Counted from the stretch's first letter, positions 1-8,877 are shown. The stretch: DNA of 45,591 nucleotides from [Mycobacterium] vasticus (GCF_020181595.1 NZ_CP084028.1:1345806-1391396), one strand, 5' to 3'. Numbers and translations are program-made. Notes: generated from the sequence alone by a model not told the origin.

Positions 1-83
1 CCCGCAGACCACGGGATCGATAGACCAGACCTAGAAGCACCGCAAGGTGTGCAGGGAACTGGCACTAACCGGCCGAAAACTTA
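1..83 (+). rRNA. rrl: 23S rRNA, 3' end (partial)
   Basis: This is the last ~83 nt of the large-subunit rRNA; the rest lies outside the window. The terminal sequence (GGCACTAACCGGCCGAAAAC, then TTAC) is the typical mycobacterial 23S 3' end, and the 5S gene follows on the same strand. The A/C-rich spacer at 84-249 separates the two rRNAs and is processed out of the precursor; no gene is seen in it. The exact mature 3' end is estimated by recall of mycobacterial sequences. Confidence 0.9.
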
Positions 84-249
84 CAACACAAAGAAACAAA
101 AATGTGTTGCCCGCAACCACAACCACAATTCTTGAACATCCACACCCCACCACCAAACACACATTGGTGACACGGTGACGGACAAATAGAGCCCACCCCA
201 CACACAAGGGGCCGGCCACAAAGTCCACACCCAACAAAAATAAATAGAG

Positions 250-364
250 TTACGGCGGCCACAGCGACAGGGAAACGCCCGGTCCCATCCCGAACCCGGA
301 AGCTAAGCCTGTCAGCGCCGATGATACTGCCCAACCGGGTGGAAAAGTAGGACACCGCCGAACA
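250..364 (+). rRNA. rrf: 5S rRNA
   Basis: Full-length 5S rRNA of about 115 nt. It begins TTACGGCGGCCACAGCG and ends GACACCGCCGAACA; the two ends pair to form helix I (GGCGG with CCGCC). The internal CCCGGTCCCATCCCGAACCC and GGAAGCTAAGCC blocks are hallmark 5S segments and match mycobacterial 5S closely. It is the last gene of the rRNA operon, as in M. tuberculosis, where the operon lies just before ogt. Confidence 0.95.
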
Positions 365-375
365 CAATTTAAAGT

Positions 376-416
376 CCTGTGCCCCCCAAGAAATTGGGGG
401 GCACAGGCATTTTTGC
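376..416 (+). terminator. rRNA operon intrinsic terminator
   Basis: A perfect 14-bp inverted repeat (arms 376-389 and 394-407, CCTGTGCCCCCCAA with its complement) encloses a 4-nt loop (GAAA) and is followed by CATTTTTGC. It starts 11 nt after the 5S gene. A GC-rich stem plus a T run is rare in mycobacteria outside rRNA operons, so this is a confident intrinsic terminator. Confidence 0.93.
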
Positions 417-517
417 ATTCTTGTCGCATGTCACCGCAGGGATGACGGCGCGGCCGGCCCGGCGGTGTTGCCGCCGGGGCATGGCACCCTTGCCCGATGC
501 GCCGCTACGCGCTACCG

Positions 518-532
518 TTAAGTTTTACTTAA
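518..532 (+). promoter_or_regulatory. AT-rich palindrome upstream of the PE-PPE gene
   Basis: TTAAG (518-522) TTTTA CTTAA (528-532) is a perfect 5-bp inverted repeat in an AT-rich island just before the AGGAGG of the PE-PPE gene. TAAGTT at 519-524 could serve as a -10 element, which would put transcription start near 531 and leave a leader of about 25 nt. Promoter or operator function is inferred only. Confidence 0.35.
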
Positions 533-555
533 GGAATTTAACAGGAGGATATCGG

Positions 556-1704
556 GTGCGCGCCTTCCACTGCCTTCCCCTCGTCGCCGGCGTAGCCGCC
601 GCGGGCCTGATCGCCGGTACTCCGATGGCAGCGCCGGCCGCCGGAGCCCAGGCGAGGCCGTTCTCGCTCACCGGCAACGGCACGGCGCTTGGGGATGGGA
701 CCGCGTTCCTGATGGGCGGAACCGGTGTCCCGCAACCGAGCGACCTCTACCTCGACGCCGCTGACACCCTGTTTGTCAAGCCGCATGGATTCACCGGAGA
801 TCTGGTATCCCTGTGGACACCCGAAAATATCAGTTCGACATCAGGTGCGGTGGGCGGACAGATTCTCTACAACGCGATCATGGACAAGATTGGGGGCGGC
901 GGGGTCGACGCCGACCATCCGGTGGTCGTGTTCGGCTACTCGCAGAGCGCATCGATCTCATCCAGCGTGATGACGCGGCTCGCCGACGCGGATGTGCCTA
1001 ACGACCTGGTGCGGTTTGTGCTGATCGGTTCACCTAATCCCACCGGCATCCCGGAGAATCTGTATCACACCGACGTTTACAACTTCGAATATGACATGGT
1101 CGCGTTCAAGCCGACGTATTTCAACCCGCTGGCGGACCTCAACTCCATGCTGGGTTTCCTGTACGCACATTCGGCATATCTGACGGCGACACCCGAGCAG
1201 ATCGCGTCGGCTATTGAGTTACCGTCCTCGGACCCCGACGCGCTGACCACCTTCCATATGATGACGTCCGACATCTTGCCGGTATTGGCGCCGCTGCAGT
1301 TGATCCCGATTTTGGGAATGCCACTTTATGAACTCCTGGAGCCCGTCACCCGGATACTGGTGAATTTCGGCTACGGCAGCATCGACCACGGCTGGCCGCC
1401 GGGCGACGTCGATGTGGCCGCGGGGTCCGGACTGTTCCCCACCGATATCGATTTCGGCGACCTGCTCACGGCATTGGGTAAAGGCGTGATGGACGGGATC
1501 AGCAACTCCATTGCCAGCCTGCTCGACCCGGACACGTACACGATCTACGAGTTGCAGGACAACCCGTCGCTGGCCGGAATTGTTGAGTACGGATACATTG
1601 CGGGCTACCTCGACTCGCCGAATCCGACCCTGGCGGAAGGGTTGGCCGGCATCGTCAATTTCTTCGACGCCTTCACCTCCACCGAAGAATTCCCCATGCC
1701 ATAA
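556..1704 (+). CDS. Secreted PE-PPE domain serine esterase
   Basis: A 382-residue protein with an N-terminal signal peptide (RAFHCLPLVAGVAAAGLIAG, cleavage probably after an Ala-rich stretch near residue 30) followed by a PE-PPE (PF08237) alpha/beta-hydrolase domain. The nucleophile elbow G127-Y128-S129-Q130-S131 gives the GxSxS motif of this family, whose members are thought to hydrolyse ester bonds in cell-envelope lipids. There is no PE or PPE domain, so it is a stand-alone exported enzyme. GTG 556 is chosen because a strong AGGAGG lies at 542-547; translation from further upstream would run into the rRNA terminator. M. tuberculosis has no gene between rrf and ogt, so this is an insertion relative to that map. 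The substrate is unknown. Confidence 0.85.
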   Translation: MRAFHCLPLVAGVAAAGLIAGTPMAAPAAGAQARPFSLTGNGTALGDGTAFLMGGTGVPQPSDLYLDAADTLFVKPHGFTGDLVSLWTPENISSTSGAVGGQILYNAIMDKIGGGGVDADHPVVVFGYSQSASISSSVMTRLADADVPNDLVRFVLIGSPNPTGIPENLYHTDVYNFEYDMVAFKPTYFNPLADLNSMLGFLYAHSAYLTATPEQIASAIELPSSDPDALTTFHMMTSDILPVLAPLQLIPILGMPLYELLEPVTRILVNFGYGSIDHGWPPGDVDVAAGSGLFPTDIDFGDLLTALGKGVMDGISNSIASLLDPDTYTIYELQDNPSLAGIVEYGYIAGYLDSPNPTLAEGLAGIVNFFDAFTSTEEFPMP

Positions 1705-1727
1705 GCCGCGGTTGGGCGGCTGCGCAG

Positions 1728-2219
1728 TCAGTCGAACAACGTCGCACTGGCGTGGCGTCGCTCCAGGTCCAGCAGCGCCCGCTTGCGCTCGATACCGCCG
1801 CCGTAGCCGGTCAGGCTGCCGTTGGCACCGATGACGCGATGGCACGGGACGATGATCGAAATCGGGTTGCGGCCGTTGGCCAATCCGACGGCCCGCGAAG
1901 CCTTGGGCGCCCCGATCTGGTTGGCGAGCTCACCGTAGGAGCGGGTCTGGCCGTAGGGGATGGTCAGCAGGGCGGCCCACACGCGCCGCTGGAAGTCGGT
2001 GCCGGCCATCTCACAGTTCAGGTCGAACTCGGTGAGATCGCCGGCGAAGTAAGCCCCGAGTTGCTCGACGACGTCGGGGAACGCGGTGTCATCGCGGTGC
2101 CAGCCGGTGTGGTCGGGAGCGTGAGAGTGGTTGAGCATCAACAGATGGCTGAGCTTGCCGTCGGCACCGGCCAGCGTCAGCGGGCCGATCGGGCTGTCGA
2201 TGATGCGCTGAATGGTCAT
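1728..2219 (-). CDS. ogt: Methylated-DNA--[protein]-cysteine S-methyltransferase
   Basis: Suicide repair protein of 163 residues that transfers the alkyl group of O6-alkylguanine in DNA to its own cysteine. The C-terminal domain carries the helix-turn-helix (residues ~92-115, RSYGELANQIGAPKASRAVG) and the IVPCHRVIG active site; C126 is the acceptor, as in M. tuberculosis Ogt. The start ATG (2219-2217) overlaps the end of alkA by 4 nt (ATGA), so the two genes are translationally coupled on one mRNA, matching Rv1317c-Rv1316c. The gene converges on the PE-PPE gene with a 23-bp gap. A longer upstream reading frame exists but lies inside alkA. Confidence 0.96.
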   Translation of the reverse strand: MTIQRIIDSPIGPLTLAGADGKLSHLLMLNHSHAPDHTGWHRDDTAFPDVVEQLGAYFAGDLTEFDLNCEMAGTDFQRRVWAALLTIPYGQTRSYGELANQIGAPKASRAVGLANGRNPISIIVPCHRVIGANGSLTGYGGGIERKRALLDLERRHASATLFD

Positions 2220-3709
2220 GCGGTCTCCTCGGAAGTCGGGGGCCAGTCGTTCACGGCGTGATCGAGTGCGGTCCACAGATGCTGGGTGGCGTAGGAGCGC
2301 CACGGACGCCAGCGGGAGCTGCGGTCGGTCAGTGCCCGGGTGCCGTCGGGTAGGCCCAGCTGGCGGGCGGCCAGCTGGACCCCGAGGTCGGCAACCGGAA
2401 ACGCGTCGGGGTCGCCCAGGCCTCGCATCGCGATGATCTCGGCGGTCCACGGCCCGATCCCCGGCAGTCGCAGGAGATCGTGGCGGGCCTGCTCCCAATC
2501 GCAGCCGGCCCCCAACCCGAGGGTGCCATCCCCGAGTGCTGCGACCAGGCCGACCAGGGTCTGCCGGCGTGCCCGGGGCAGCGCCAGTTCGTCGGGATCG
2601 AGGTCGGCCAGCCGCTGCACCGACGGGAACACATGCGTCAGGCCGCCGGCCGGGTCACTGATCTGCTCGCCGTGTGCCAGCAGCAGTCGCCGGGTGTGGG
2701 TGCGGGCGGCCTTGATCGACACCTGCTGGCCGAGAACCACCCGCACCGCCAGTTCGGCTTCGTCGACGGTTCGCGGAATGCGTTGCCCCGGGGCCTTGGC
2801 GACCAAGGGCGCCAATTCCGGGTCGCCGGTGAGGGCGTCGATGACCGCCTCGGGGTCGGCGTCGAGGTCCAACAGCCGCCGGCAGCGGGCGATCGCCGTG
2901 GTGAGGTCCCGGAAGTCGCCCAGCGTCAGCAGGCATTTGACGTGATCGGGGGTGGGGGTCAGGGCGGCGATGCCGTTGCCGTGCGGTAGCTGCAGAGTGC
3001 GCCGGAAGGCCCCGTCGCGCACCTCTTCGCAGCCGGGAACCGCGGATGCCGCCAGGTGCCCGAAGACGCCCTGGAAGGCGAACGGGGTGCGTACCGGCAG
3101 GCGCAGGGACACAGTTCCCGGGCCGTGGGCGTCCCGATCAATTCGGCGGTCCGCCTGCGCGCGCAGCGCGCTCGGGGTGGTGGCGCAGACCGCCTGCACG
3201 GTGTCGTTGAACTGGCGGATGCTGGCGAACCCGGCCGCGAACGCGATGTCGGACATGGGCAGATCGGTCGTCTCGATCAGGATGCGAGCGGTCTGTGCCC
3301 GCTGCGCACGGGCCAGTGCAAGCGGACCGGCGCCGACCTCGACCTGCAGCAGCCGTTGCACCTGGCGGGCCGAATAGCCGAGGTGGCCGGCCAGCCCGGC
3401 GACGCCCTCCCGATCGACCGTGCCGTCGGCGATCAGCCGCATCGCCCGGCCGACGGCGTCGCCGCGGATGTTCCATTCCGGCGAGCCGGGAGCCGCGTCC
3501 GGACGGCACCGCTTGCAGGCCCGGAAGCCGTCCCGCTGAGCAGCCGCGGCGGTCGGGTAGAACCGCACGTTGCGCGCCAGCGGGGTACGGGCCGGGCAGC
3601 TGGGCCGGCAGTAGATCCCGGTGGTCAGCACCGCGGTGATGAACCATCCGTCGAAGCGGGCATCGCTGGACTTCACGGCCCGATAGCAGCGGTCGAACTC
3701 GTCATGCAC
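2216..3709 (-). CDS. alkA: Bifunctional Ada-type regulator / AlkA 3-methyladenine DNA glycosylase
   Basis: A 497-residue fusion characteristic of mycobacteria (Rv1317c type). Residues ~1-75 are the Ada zinc domain, with four zinc-binding cysteines C34, C38, C65 and C68; by analogy with Ada, C34 accepts methyl groups from DNA phosphotriesters and switches on the regulator. Residues ~85-185 form an AraC-type DNA-binding domain. The C-terminal ~300 residues are an AlkA glycosylase with the helix-hairpin-helix LRLPGIGPWTAEIIAM and a catalytic Asp in FPVADLGV. It removes alkylated purines. It is the first gene of the alkA-ogt operon and is probably autoregulated by methylated Ada domain, as in other bacteria. 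It is divergent from glsA, with 84 bp between start codons. Confidence 0.95.
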   Translation of the reverse strand: MHDEFDRCYRAVKSSDARFDGWFITAVLTTGIYCRPSCPARTPLARNVRFYPTAAAAQRDGFRACKRCRPDAAPGSPEWNIRGDAVGRAMRLIADGTVDREGVAGLAGHLGYSARQVQRLLQVEVGAGPLALARAQRAQTARILIETTDLPMSDIAFAAGFASIRQFNDTVQAVCATTPSALRAQADRRIDRDAHGPGTVSLRLPVRTPFAFQGVFGHLAASAVPGCEEVRDGAFRRTLQLPHGNGIAALTPTPDHVKCLLTLGDFRDLTTAIARCRRLLDLDADPEAVIDALTGDPELAPLVAKAPGQRIPRTVDEAELAVRVVLGQQVSIKAARTHTRRLLLAHGEQISDPAGGLTHVFPSVQRLADLDPDELALPRARRQTLVGLVAALGDGTLGLGAGCDWEQARHDLLRLPGIGPWTAEIIAMRGLGDPDAFPVADLGVQLAARQLGLPDGTRALTDRSSRWRPWRSYATQHLWTALDHAVNDWPPTSEETA

Positions 3710-3781
3710 AGTTGTAACGATGGCACGCCGGAGCCGGCGACACTAGCGGAAAAGCGACACGACAGTGCCGGGCCGACGAGC

Positions 3782-3787
3782 TACGAT
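3782..3787 (+). promoter_or_regulatory. -10 element (TACGAT) of glsA, leaderless
   Basis: TACGAT fits the mycobacterial TANNNT consensus and ends 6 nt before the GTG at 3794, so transcription would start on the start codon. This supports GTG 3794 over the in-frame ATG at 3704, which would overlap the alkA start. Inferred from sequence alone. Confidence 0.6.
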
Positions 3788-3793
3788 CTGGAC

Positions 3794-5068
3794 GTGGCGG
3801 CATTGGTACAGCGATACCTCGACGGAATCTTTGCCGAACACGCCGCAGTCACTGACGGACAGTTGGCCGACTACATACCGGAGCTGGCGAGGGTAGACCC
3901 GACAGGTTTCGCCCTCTCCCTGTCGTCCTCGGACGGGTATGTCTACGAAACCGGCGACGCGGGTGTGCAATTCACCATGCAGTCGATCTCCAAGCCTCTC
4001 ACCTACGCGCTGGCATTGGACCAATTGGGACTGGCGGACGTCGATGCACGGATCGGGGTGGAGCCCTCCGGTGAGGGCTTTAACAAGATCAGTGTCGACC
4101 AGGTCACCAATGTTCCGAAGAATCCGATGATCAACGCGGGCGCGATCGTGGCGTGTTCGTTGATTCCGGGCAGGACCGCCGCCGATCGTTTCGAGTTGGT
4201 CCGTGAGTTCTACAGCGCCTGCGCCGGCCGTCACCTCGAGTTCGACGAGCAGGTCTACCGCTCCGAGAAGACCACCGGCAGCCGTAACCGCGGAATCGCC
4301 TATCTACTGGACAGTTTCGGTGCACTGGCGTGTGACCCCGACGACGCTCTCGATCTCTACATCCGGCAGTGCTCGCTGAAGGTCACCAGCACAGATCTGG
4401 CCCGGATGGCGGCGACGCTGGCCCGCGGCGGGCTCAATCCGCTCACCGGGCGTCAGGTGACCGACGCGATCGTGGTTCGGCGCACGTTGTCGGTCATGGT
4501 GACCTGCGGCATGTACGACGCCGCCGGCGAGTGGGTCAGTTCGGTCGGCATGCCGGCCAAGAGCGGTGTGGGCGGTGGCATCGTGGCGGTGCTACCCGGC
4601 CAGCTCGGCATCGGCGTCTATTCGCCCCGCATCGATGTCAAGGGCAATAGTGTTCGTGGGATGTTGGTGTGCCGCAGTCTTTCCCAACAGCTCGGACTGC
4701 ACTTCCTGACGGTTAGCAGCGACGCCCACGCGGCCATTCGCGGCGTCTACAACCCGCGCTTCGGCGTACGGGTCTATGAGGTGCATGGTGATCTGCTCTT
4801 CGCCGGCGCCGAACAGGTGACCCGCACCGTCACCCGAGACTGTGCCGAGCTGGACACCGCGATCCTGGATGTGTCACGCCTACACGCGATCAGCGAGCCG
4901 GCGCGGGCGCTGCTGGCCGGACTGGCCGAGGGACTGCAGTCTCTCGGCAAGCGCAGCCTGCTCGTCGATCCCGGCGGAGCCGTCATCGCCGACCCAGAGA
5001 TGTACGACGCGTTGGTGTTCGCCACGGTCGACGACGCCCTCGCCGCGGCGGAGGCGTGGACCGGTTAG
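3794..5068 (+). CDS. glsA: Glutaminase with C-terminal STAS domain
   Basis: Hydrolyses L-glutamine to glutamate and ammonia. The 424-residue protein has a serine-dependent beta-lactamase-like glutaminase domain (residues ~5-305) with the catalytic S64-x-x-K67 (QSISKPLTYA), the VPKNPMINAGAI loop and the C-terminal glycine-rich MPAKSGVGGGIVAVLP segment. A STAS-like domain (~330-424) follows, an arrangement found in many actinobacterial glutaminases and possibly used for nucleotide or partner sensing. The start is GTG 3794 with no Shine-Dalgarno but a -10 element at leaderless distance. It converges on the adenylate cyclase gene (6-bp gap). No gene sits at this position in M. tuberculosis, so it is an insertion relative to that map. 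Confidence 0.93.
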   Translation: MAALVQRYLDGIFAEHAAVTDGQLADYIPELARVDPTGFALSLSSSDGYVYETGDAGVQFTMQSISKPLTYALALDQLGLADVDARIGVEPSGEGFNKISVDQVTNVPKNPMINAGAIVACSLIPGRTAADRFELVREFYSACAGRHLEFDEQVYRSEKTTGSRNRGIAYLLDSFGALACDPDDALDLYIRQCSLKVTSTDLARMAATLARGGLNPLTGRQVTDAIVVRRTLSVMVTCGMYDAAGEWVSSVGMPAKSGVGGGIVAVLPGQLGIGVYSPRIDVKGNSVRGMLVCRSLSQQLGLHFLTVSSDAHAAIRGVYNPRFGVRVYEVHGDLLFAGAEQVTRTVTRDCAELDTAILDVSRLHAISEPARALLAGLAEGLQSLGKRSLLVDPGGAVIADPEMYDALVFATVDDALAAAEAWTG

Positions 5069-5074
5069 CTGTGG

Positions 5075-6679
5075 CTACAGTGGCCCGGCCAGCAGTGTGG
5101 GACTGTCGTAACCGCGCAGCGTTACCGAATCGCCCAAGATCCAATGGGCTTGCTCGCCGATGTCGGAGGCGAGCAGCGTCTGCGCCGTGGTCAGCAGCGG
5201 CAGCGGTCGTGCTTTGGCCAATTCGCACAATCGGGCAGCCTCGTTGACGGGTTCGCCGATCACGGTGTATTCGAAACGTTCTTTGGCGCCGACATTTCCG
5301 GCGACGACCTGACCGGCCGCCACCCCGATGCCAGCCCGGATCTCCGGCACCTCGTCGGCCAGCCGGTGCAGAATTTCGCGCGCGGCGGCGAGCGCCTGGT
5401 CTTCGGGCTGGTCGAGATGGTTCGGGGCGCCGAAGATCGCCAGGGTCGCGTCGCCTTCGAACTTGTTGATCAACCCGTGGTGGCGGTCGACCTCGTCGAC
5501 GACCACGGCGAAGAACCGGTTCAGCAGGGTGACGACTTCGGTGGCCTGCTTGCTGGTCACGATCTGTGTCGAGCCGACGATATCGACGAAAATGACTGCA
5601 ACATGGCGTTCTTCGCCACCGAGTTGTATCTGGTCGCGTTCCGCGGCGGCGGCCACCTCGCGGCCGACGTGGCGGCCGAACAGATCGCGGACCCGCTCGC
5701 GCTCCCGCAGTCCGTGCACCATCGCGTTGAAACCGCTTTGCAGCTCACCGAGTTCGGTTCCGTCGAACACCACCAAATCGGCTTGCAGGTTGCCACGCTC
5801 GACGCTCCGCAGCGCGGCGCGCACCACCCGCACCGGAGTTGCGGTGAGCCAGGCCAGGATCAGCATCAGCAGGAATCCGAAGATCAGCGTCGCCACCGAT
5901 GCGATCAGCACGGCGGTGCCGAACTGGGTCAGGGTGAGGTTCTTCAGCACCACGGCGAACAGTGCAGTCAGGGCGATACCGAGAATCGGAACCCCGGAGG
6001 TGAGCAGCCAGACCATCATGGTCCGGCCCATGATGCCGGAGAGGAATCGTCGCGGCGGCGGGCCGGCGGCCAGTGCCTGCGCGGCCACCGGCCGTAGTGC
6101 GAACTCGGTGCACAGATAGCAGGCGGTGGCCACCAGGATGCCGCAGACGCTCAGGGTGAATCCGACGATCGGAATGAAGTAGTTGTCCGACAGCCCGTAG
6201 AGGATCGTGAACAGCACAATCGCCACGCCCCACAACGCGAGCACGACCTGCGACACCCGCCACGGCGCCAGGAAGGCGTTGCGCTCATCCACGCGTGTCG
6301 GTTTCTGTTCCCTGATCGCCCAGCGCAACTTCTTGATGGTGCGCCGCGTGATCCAGTAGGTGCCGAAGATCAACGCGATCGCCACGTAGGCCGGAACGAC
6401 CCCGAACGTCAGCCAAGTCGGCGCGTCGGAGAACACACTGGGCGTCGGAAAGGCCACGGTCACCAGCAGAGCCGCCACGCCGACCCCGACCAGGTTCGTC
6501 CCGACGATGACGACGGTCATGATGAATTGGATACGGATCCGGCGCAGGTACTGACTCTCCGACACCCGGCCCAGCAGCCAGGAACCGTATTCGGGTGTTT
6601 CGGGCAGTCGGCCGCTCTGGCGTGTCAACAGCTCCAGAATTCGGCCCAGGCGCTGTGCGGTCGTCTTTGGACGCTTCAT
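5075..6679 (-). CDS. Membrane-bound class III adenylate cyclase with HAMP domain
   Basis: Makes cAMP from ATP. The 534-residue protein belongs to the Rv1318c/Rv1319c/Rv1320c family. It has a cytoplasmic start, about six transmembrane helices (residues ~50-265), a HAMP linker (~265-325, [14 protein letters not shown] onwards) and a C-terminal class III cyclase domain (~345-534). The two metal-binding aspartates are visible as D366 (VDIVGST) and D410 ([11 protein letters not shown]), and the later [20 protein letters not shown] block supplies substrate and transition-state contacts. M. tuberculosis has three tandem paralogues here; this genome has one. It is divergent from nucS (47-bp gap) with a TATCCT -10 9 nt before its ATG. 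Confidence 0.93.
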   Translation of the reverse strand: MKRPKTTAQRLGRILELLTRQSGRLPETPEYGSWLLGRVSESQYLRRIRIQFIMTVVIVGTNLVGVGVAALLVTVAFPTPSVFSDAPTWLTFGVVPAYVAIALIFGTYWITRRTIKKLRWAIREQKPTRVDERNAFLAPWRVSQVVLALWGVAIVLFTILYGLSDNYFIPIVGFTLSVCGILVATACYLCTEFALRPVAAQALAAGPPPRRFLSGIMGRTMMVWLLTSGVPILGIALTALFAVVLKNLTLTQFGTAVLIASVATLIFGFLLMLILAWLTATPVRVVRAALRSVERGNLQADLVVFDGTELGELQSGFNAMVHGLRERERVRDLFGRHVGREVAAAAERDQIQLGGEERHVAVIFVDIVGSTQIVTSKQATEVVTLLNRFFAVVVDEVDRHHGLINKFEGDATLAIFGAPNHLDQPEDQALAAAREILHRLADEVPEIRAGIGVAAGQVVAGNVGAKERFEYTVIGEPVNEAARLCELAKARPLPLLTTAQTLLASDIGEQAHWILGDSVTLRGYDSPTLLAGPL

Positions 6680-6713
6680 TGTGGCGTAAGGATAATTGCT
6701 CGGCGCGGGCCTT

Positions 6714-6719
6714 TAAGGT
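6714..6719 (+). promoter_or_regulatory. -10 element (TAAGGT) of nucS, leaderless
   Basis: TAAGGT matches TANNNT and is separated by exactly 7 nt from the ATG at 6727, so the nucS mRNA probably starts at its initiation codon. The opposite promoter for the cyclase gene (TATCCT read on the minus strand, 6694-6689) lies 20 bp away, leaving a compact back-to-back promoter region. Confidence 0.6.
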
Positions 6720-6726
6720 GGATCGG

Positions 6727-7398
6727 ATGCGACTAGTGATCGCCCAGTGCACCGTCGACTATGTCGGCCGGCTCACCGCACACCTGCCGTCGGCCCGGCG
6801 GCTGTTGCTACTCAAGGCCGACGGTTCGGTGAGCGTGCATGCCGATGACCGTGCCTATAAGCCGCTGAACTGGATGAGCCCCCCGTGTCGGTTCACCGAG
6901 GAAACCGGTGGTGAGCTGCCGGTGTGGGTGGTGGCGAACAAGACCGGTGATCAACTGCGGATCACCATCGAGGAGATCGAGCACGACTCCAGCCACGAAC
7001 TCGGCGTGGATCCCGGCCTGGTGAAAGACGGTGTTGAAGCCCAGCTGCAAGTACTGCTGGCCGAACATGTCGAACTGCTCGGCGAGGGTTACTCCCTGGT
7101 GCGCCGGGAATTCATGACGGCGATCGGCCCGGTGGATCTGCTGTGCCGCGATGCGCAGGGCCGAGCGGTGGCCGTGGAGATCAAGCGGCGCGGCGAGATC
7201 GACGGTGTGGAGCAGCTCACCCGGTATCTCGAGCTGCTGAACCGGGACAGTCTGCTCGCGCCTGTGAGCGGGGTGTTCGCCGCGCAGCAGATCAAACCGC
7301 AGGCGCGCACACTGGCCACCGACCGTGGTATCCGCTGTCTGACATTGGATTACGACGCGATGCGCGGCATGGCCAGCGACGAGTACCGGCTGTTCTGA
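6727..7398 (+). CDS. nucS: Mismatch-specific endonuclease NucS/EndoMS
   Basis: Cuts both strands at mismatches and provides the non-canonical mismatch repair of mycobacteria, which lack MutS/MutL. The 223-residue protein has the N-terminal DNA-binding/dimerisation domain (1-~110, [16 protein letters not shown] start) and a C-terminal PD-(D/E)xK nuclease domain with D137 (GPVDLLCRD), E151 and K153 (VEIKRR). The family interacts with the beta clamp through a C-terminal tail; the end here is MASDEYRLF. The position next to the cyclase matches Rv1321. No Shine-Dalgarno is visible, and the -10 at 6714 implies a leaderless start. Confidence 0.96.
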   Translation: MRLVIAQCTVDYVGRLTAHLPSARRLLLLKADGSVSVHADDRAYKPLNWMSPPCRFTEETGGELPVWVVANKTGDQLRITIEEIEHDSSHELGVDPGLVKDGVEAQLQVLLAEHVELLGEGYSLVRREFMTAIGPVDLLCRDAQGRAVAVEIKRRGEIDGVEQLTRYLELLNRDSLLAPVSGVFAAQQIKPQARTLATDRGIRCLTLDYDAMRGMASDEYRLF

Positions 7399-7443
7399 AT
7401 GGGCGGTGGAATAGCCGGCGCGGGTCGCGCGTTGGAGCCGTCC

Positions 7444-8562
7444 GTGGCACACCCTGAACTCTTGCAAGACCTATTCCAGCCCCTGACCGTCCGTTCGCTG
7501 ACCATGCCGAACCGATTCGCGATGGCGCCGATGACCCGGCAGGCATCACCCGGCGGCATCCCCGGCGGTGACGTCGCCGAGTACTACCGACGGCGTGCCG
7601 CGGGCGGGGTGGGGCTGATCATCACCGAGGGCATCCGGTTGCCCGACCCGGCGGCGGGATTCCCGGCCAGCGTGCCGACCATCGCCGGTGATGAGGTGCT
7701 CGCCGGGTGGACGCGCGTCGTCGACGGCGTGCATGCCGAAGGGGCCACCATTGCCGCCCAGCTGTGGCACCAAGGGGTTGAGCGCCGCGACGACGACGGG
7801 GTGGTGCCGGTCGGACCTTCGGGTGTGGACGGGCGCGGTGAGCCCCGCGGCCGGGCGCTGGAGCGCGACGAGCTCCACCGGATCGCGCAGGAGTACGCAC
7901 ACAGCGCCGCCAACGCGCGCGACGTCGGTTTCGACGCGGTCGAGATCCACGGCGCCCACGGTTACCTGCTGGATGAGTTCCTCTGGGAGCGCACCAACCT
8001 CCGTACCGACGAATACGGCGGCTCGTTGGCCGAGCGGACCCGCTTCCCGGCCGAGGTGGTCGGGGCCGTCCGCGAGGCCGTGGGTCCCGATTACCCGATC
8101 ATCTTCCGCTTCTCGCAGTGGAAGGGCACCGATTACACGGCGTCGATCGTCGAGGATCCGACCCAGTTGGCCGAACTGCTCACGCCGCTGGTCGACGCCG
8201 GAGTCGACATGTTGCACCCCTCCACGCGCAGGCATTACGTGCCCGCGTTCGAAGACCACCTCGAAGACCACGAAGCCGGCCTGAGCCTGGCCGGATGGAC
8301 CAAGAAGGTCACCGGCATGCCCGTCATCGCGGTGGGATCGGTCGGCTTGGACACCCAGTTCCGCAGCGAGAAGCGCGGCGAGGTCATTGCGCCCGCACCG
8401 CTAGACCGTCTGGTGGAGCAGTTCGAGGCCGGGGAGTTCGATGTGGTGGCCGTGGGACGCGCTCTGCTGGCCGACCCGACCTGGGTGAATCGTCTGCGCC
8501 GGGGCGACCTGGACGGGTTCGGCGGCTACGACGCGGCGGCCGCGCTGTCCAAGCTGGCCTGA
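7444..8562 (+). CDS. NADH:flavin oxidoreductase, Old Yellow Enzyme family
   Basis: An FMN-dependent TIM-barrel reductase of 372 residues, probably reducing activated C=C bonds of enones or related compounds with NAD(P)H. Seen in the sequence: the N-terminal barrel start (LFQPLTVRSLTMPNRFAMAP), the substrate-binding HGAHGYLLDEFLW motif with the two histidines expected in OYEs, the NLRTDEYGGSL stretch, and the C-terminal FMN phosphate-binding region (VIAVGSVG and VAVGRALLADP). Start GTG 7444 follows a weak GGAG; an in-frame ATG at 7399, right after the nucS stop, would add 15 residues. It sits between nucS and the Rv1322-like gene, where M. tuberculosis has no such gene. The physiological substrate is unknown. 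Confidence 0.88.
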   Translation: MAHPELLQDLFQPLTVRSLTMPNRFAMAPMTRQASPGGIPGGDVAEYYRRRAAGGVGLIITEGIRLPDPAAGFPASVPTIAGDEVLAGWTRVVDGVHAEGATIAAQLWHQGVERRDDDGVVPVGPSGVDGRGEPRGRALERDELHRIAQEYAHSAANARDVGFDAVEIHGAHGYLLDEFLWERTNLRTDEYGGSLAERTRFPAEVVGAVREAVGPDYPIIFRFSQWKGTDYTASIVEDPTQLAELLTPLVDAGVDMLHPSTRRHYVPAFEDHLEDHEAGLSLAGWTKKVTGMPVIAVGSVGLDTQFRSEKRGEVIAPAPLDRLVEQFEAGEFDVVAVGRALLADPTWVNRLRRGDLDGFGGYDAAAALSKLA

Positions 8563-8566
8563 TCGC

Positions 8567-8572
8567 TACGCT
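8567..8572 (+). promoter_or_regulatory. -10 element (TACGCT) of the Rv1322-like gene, leaderless
   Basis: TACGCT matches TANNNT and ends 7 nt before the ATG at 8580. It lies just after the stop codon of the upstream reductase, so the small gene may have its own leaderless transcript even though it is only 17 bp downstream. Confidence 0.5.
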
Positions 8573-8579
8573 GTTGGCC

Positions 8580-8873
8580 ATGGCTCGTCGCCGCAGCCCC
8601 TCGCGTCCGCACCAGCCGCTGCGGCTGTCGGCGAACCCGCAGCGCGTCGAGGCCGGACCCGACGGACACGACTACGTGGTGGCGGCGATCGCCGGTTCCC
8701 GGGCGCTCAAGGTATATCGGTGCCCCGGGTGCGATCATGAGATTCGTTGCGGTGTAGCGCATGTGGTGACATGGCGAGCTGAATCAGATTCTTCCGGTGA
8801 GGATCGTCGACACTGGCACACGCCGTGCTGGACGAACCGCGCAACCCGGGGTCCGACCCGGAAGTGGTCCTAG
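8580..8873 (+). CDS. Small Cys/His-rich protein, Rv1322-like
   Basis: A 97-residue protein corresponding in position and size to Rv1322. After a basic start (ARRRSPSRPHQPLR) it contains CPGCDHEIRCGVAHVV and, later, HWHTPCW. Cysteines and histidines spaced this way suggest a bound zinc ion, though no metal binding is shown here. Homologues are widely annotated as hypothetical or, without clear basis, as ATP/GTP-binding. It converges on the epimerase gene with only 4 bp between stop codons. The function is unknown. Confidence 0.85.
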   Translation: MARRRSPSRPHQPLRLSANPQRVEAGPDGHDYVVAAIAGSRALKVYRCPGCDHEIRCGVAHVVTWRAESDSSGEDRRHWHTPCWTNRATRGPTRKWS

Positions 8874-8877
8874 AGGT

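Noticed and set aside
3056..3793. Upstream extension of the glutaminase frame to 3056
   Set aside because: It runs antisense through alkA, has no similarity to glutaminases, and a well-placed -10 element supports GTG 3794.
5144..6097. Long plus-strand frames opposite the adenylate cyclase
   Set aside because: Shadow frames of a clearly conserved cyclase; no start signal or domain.
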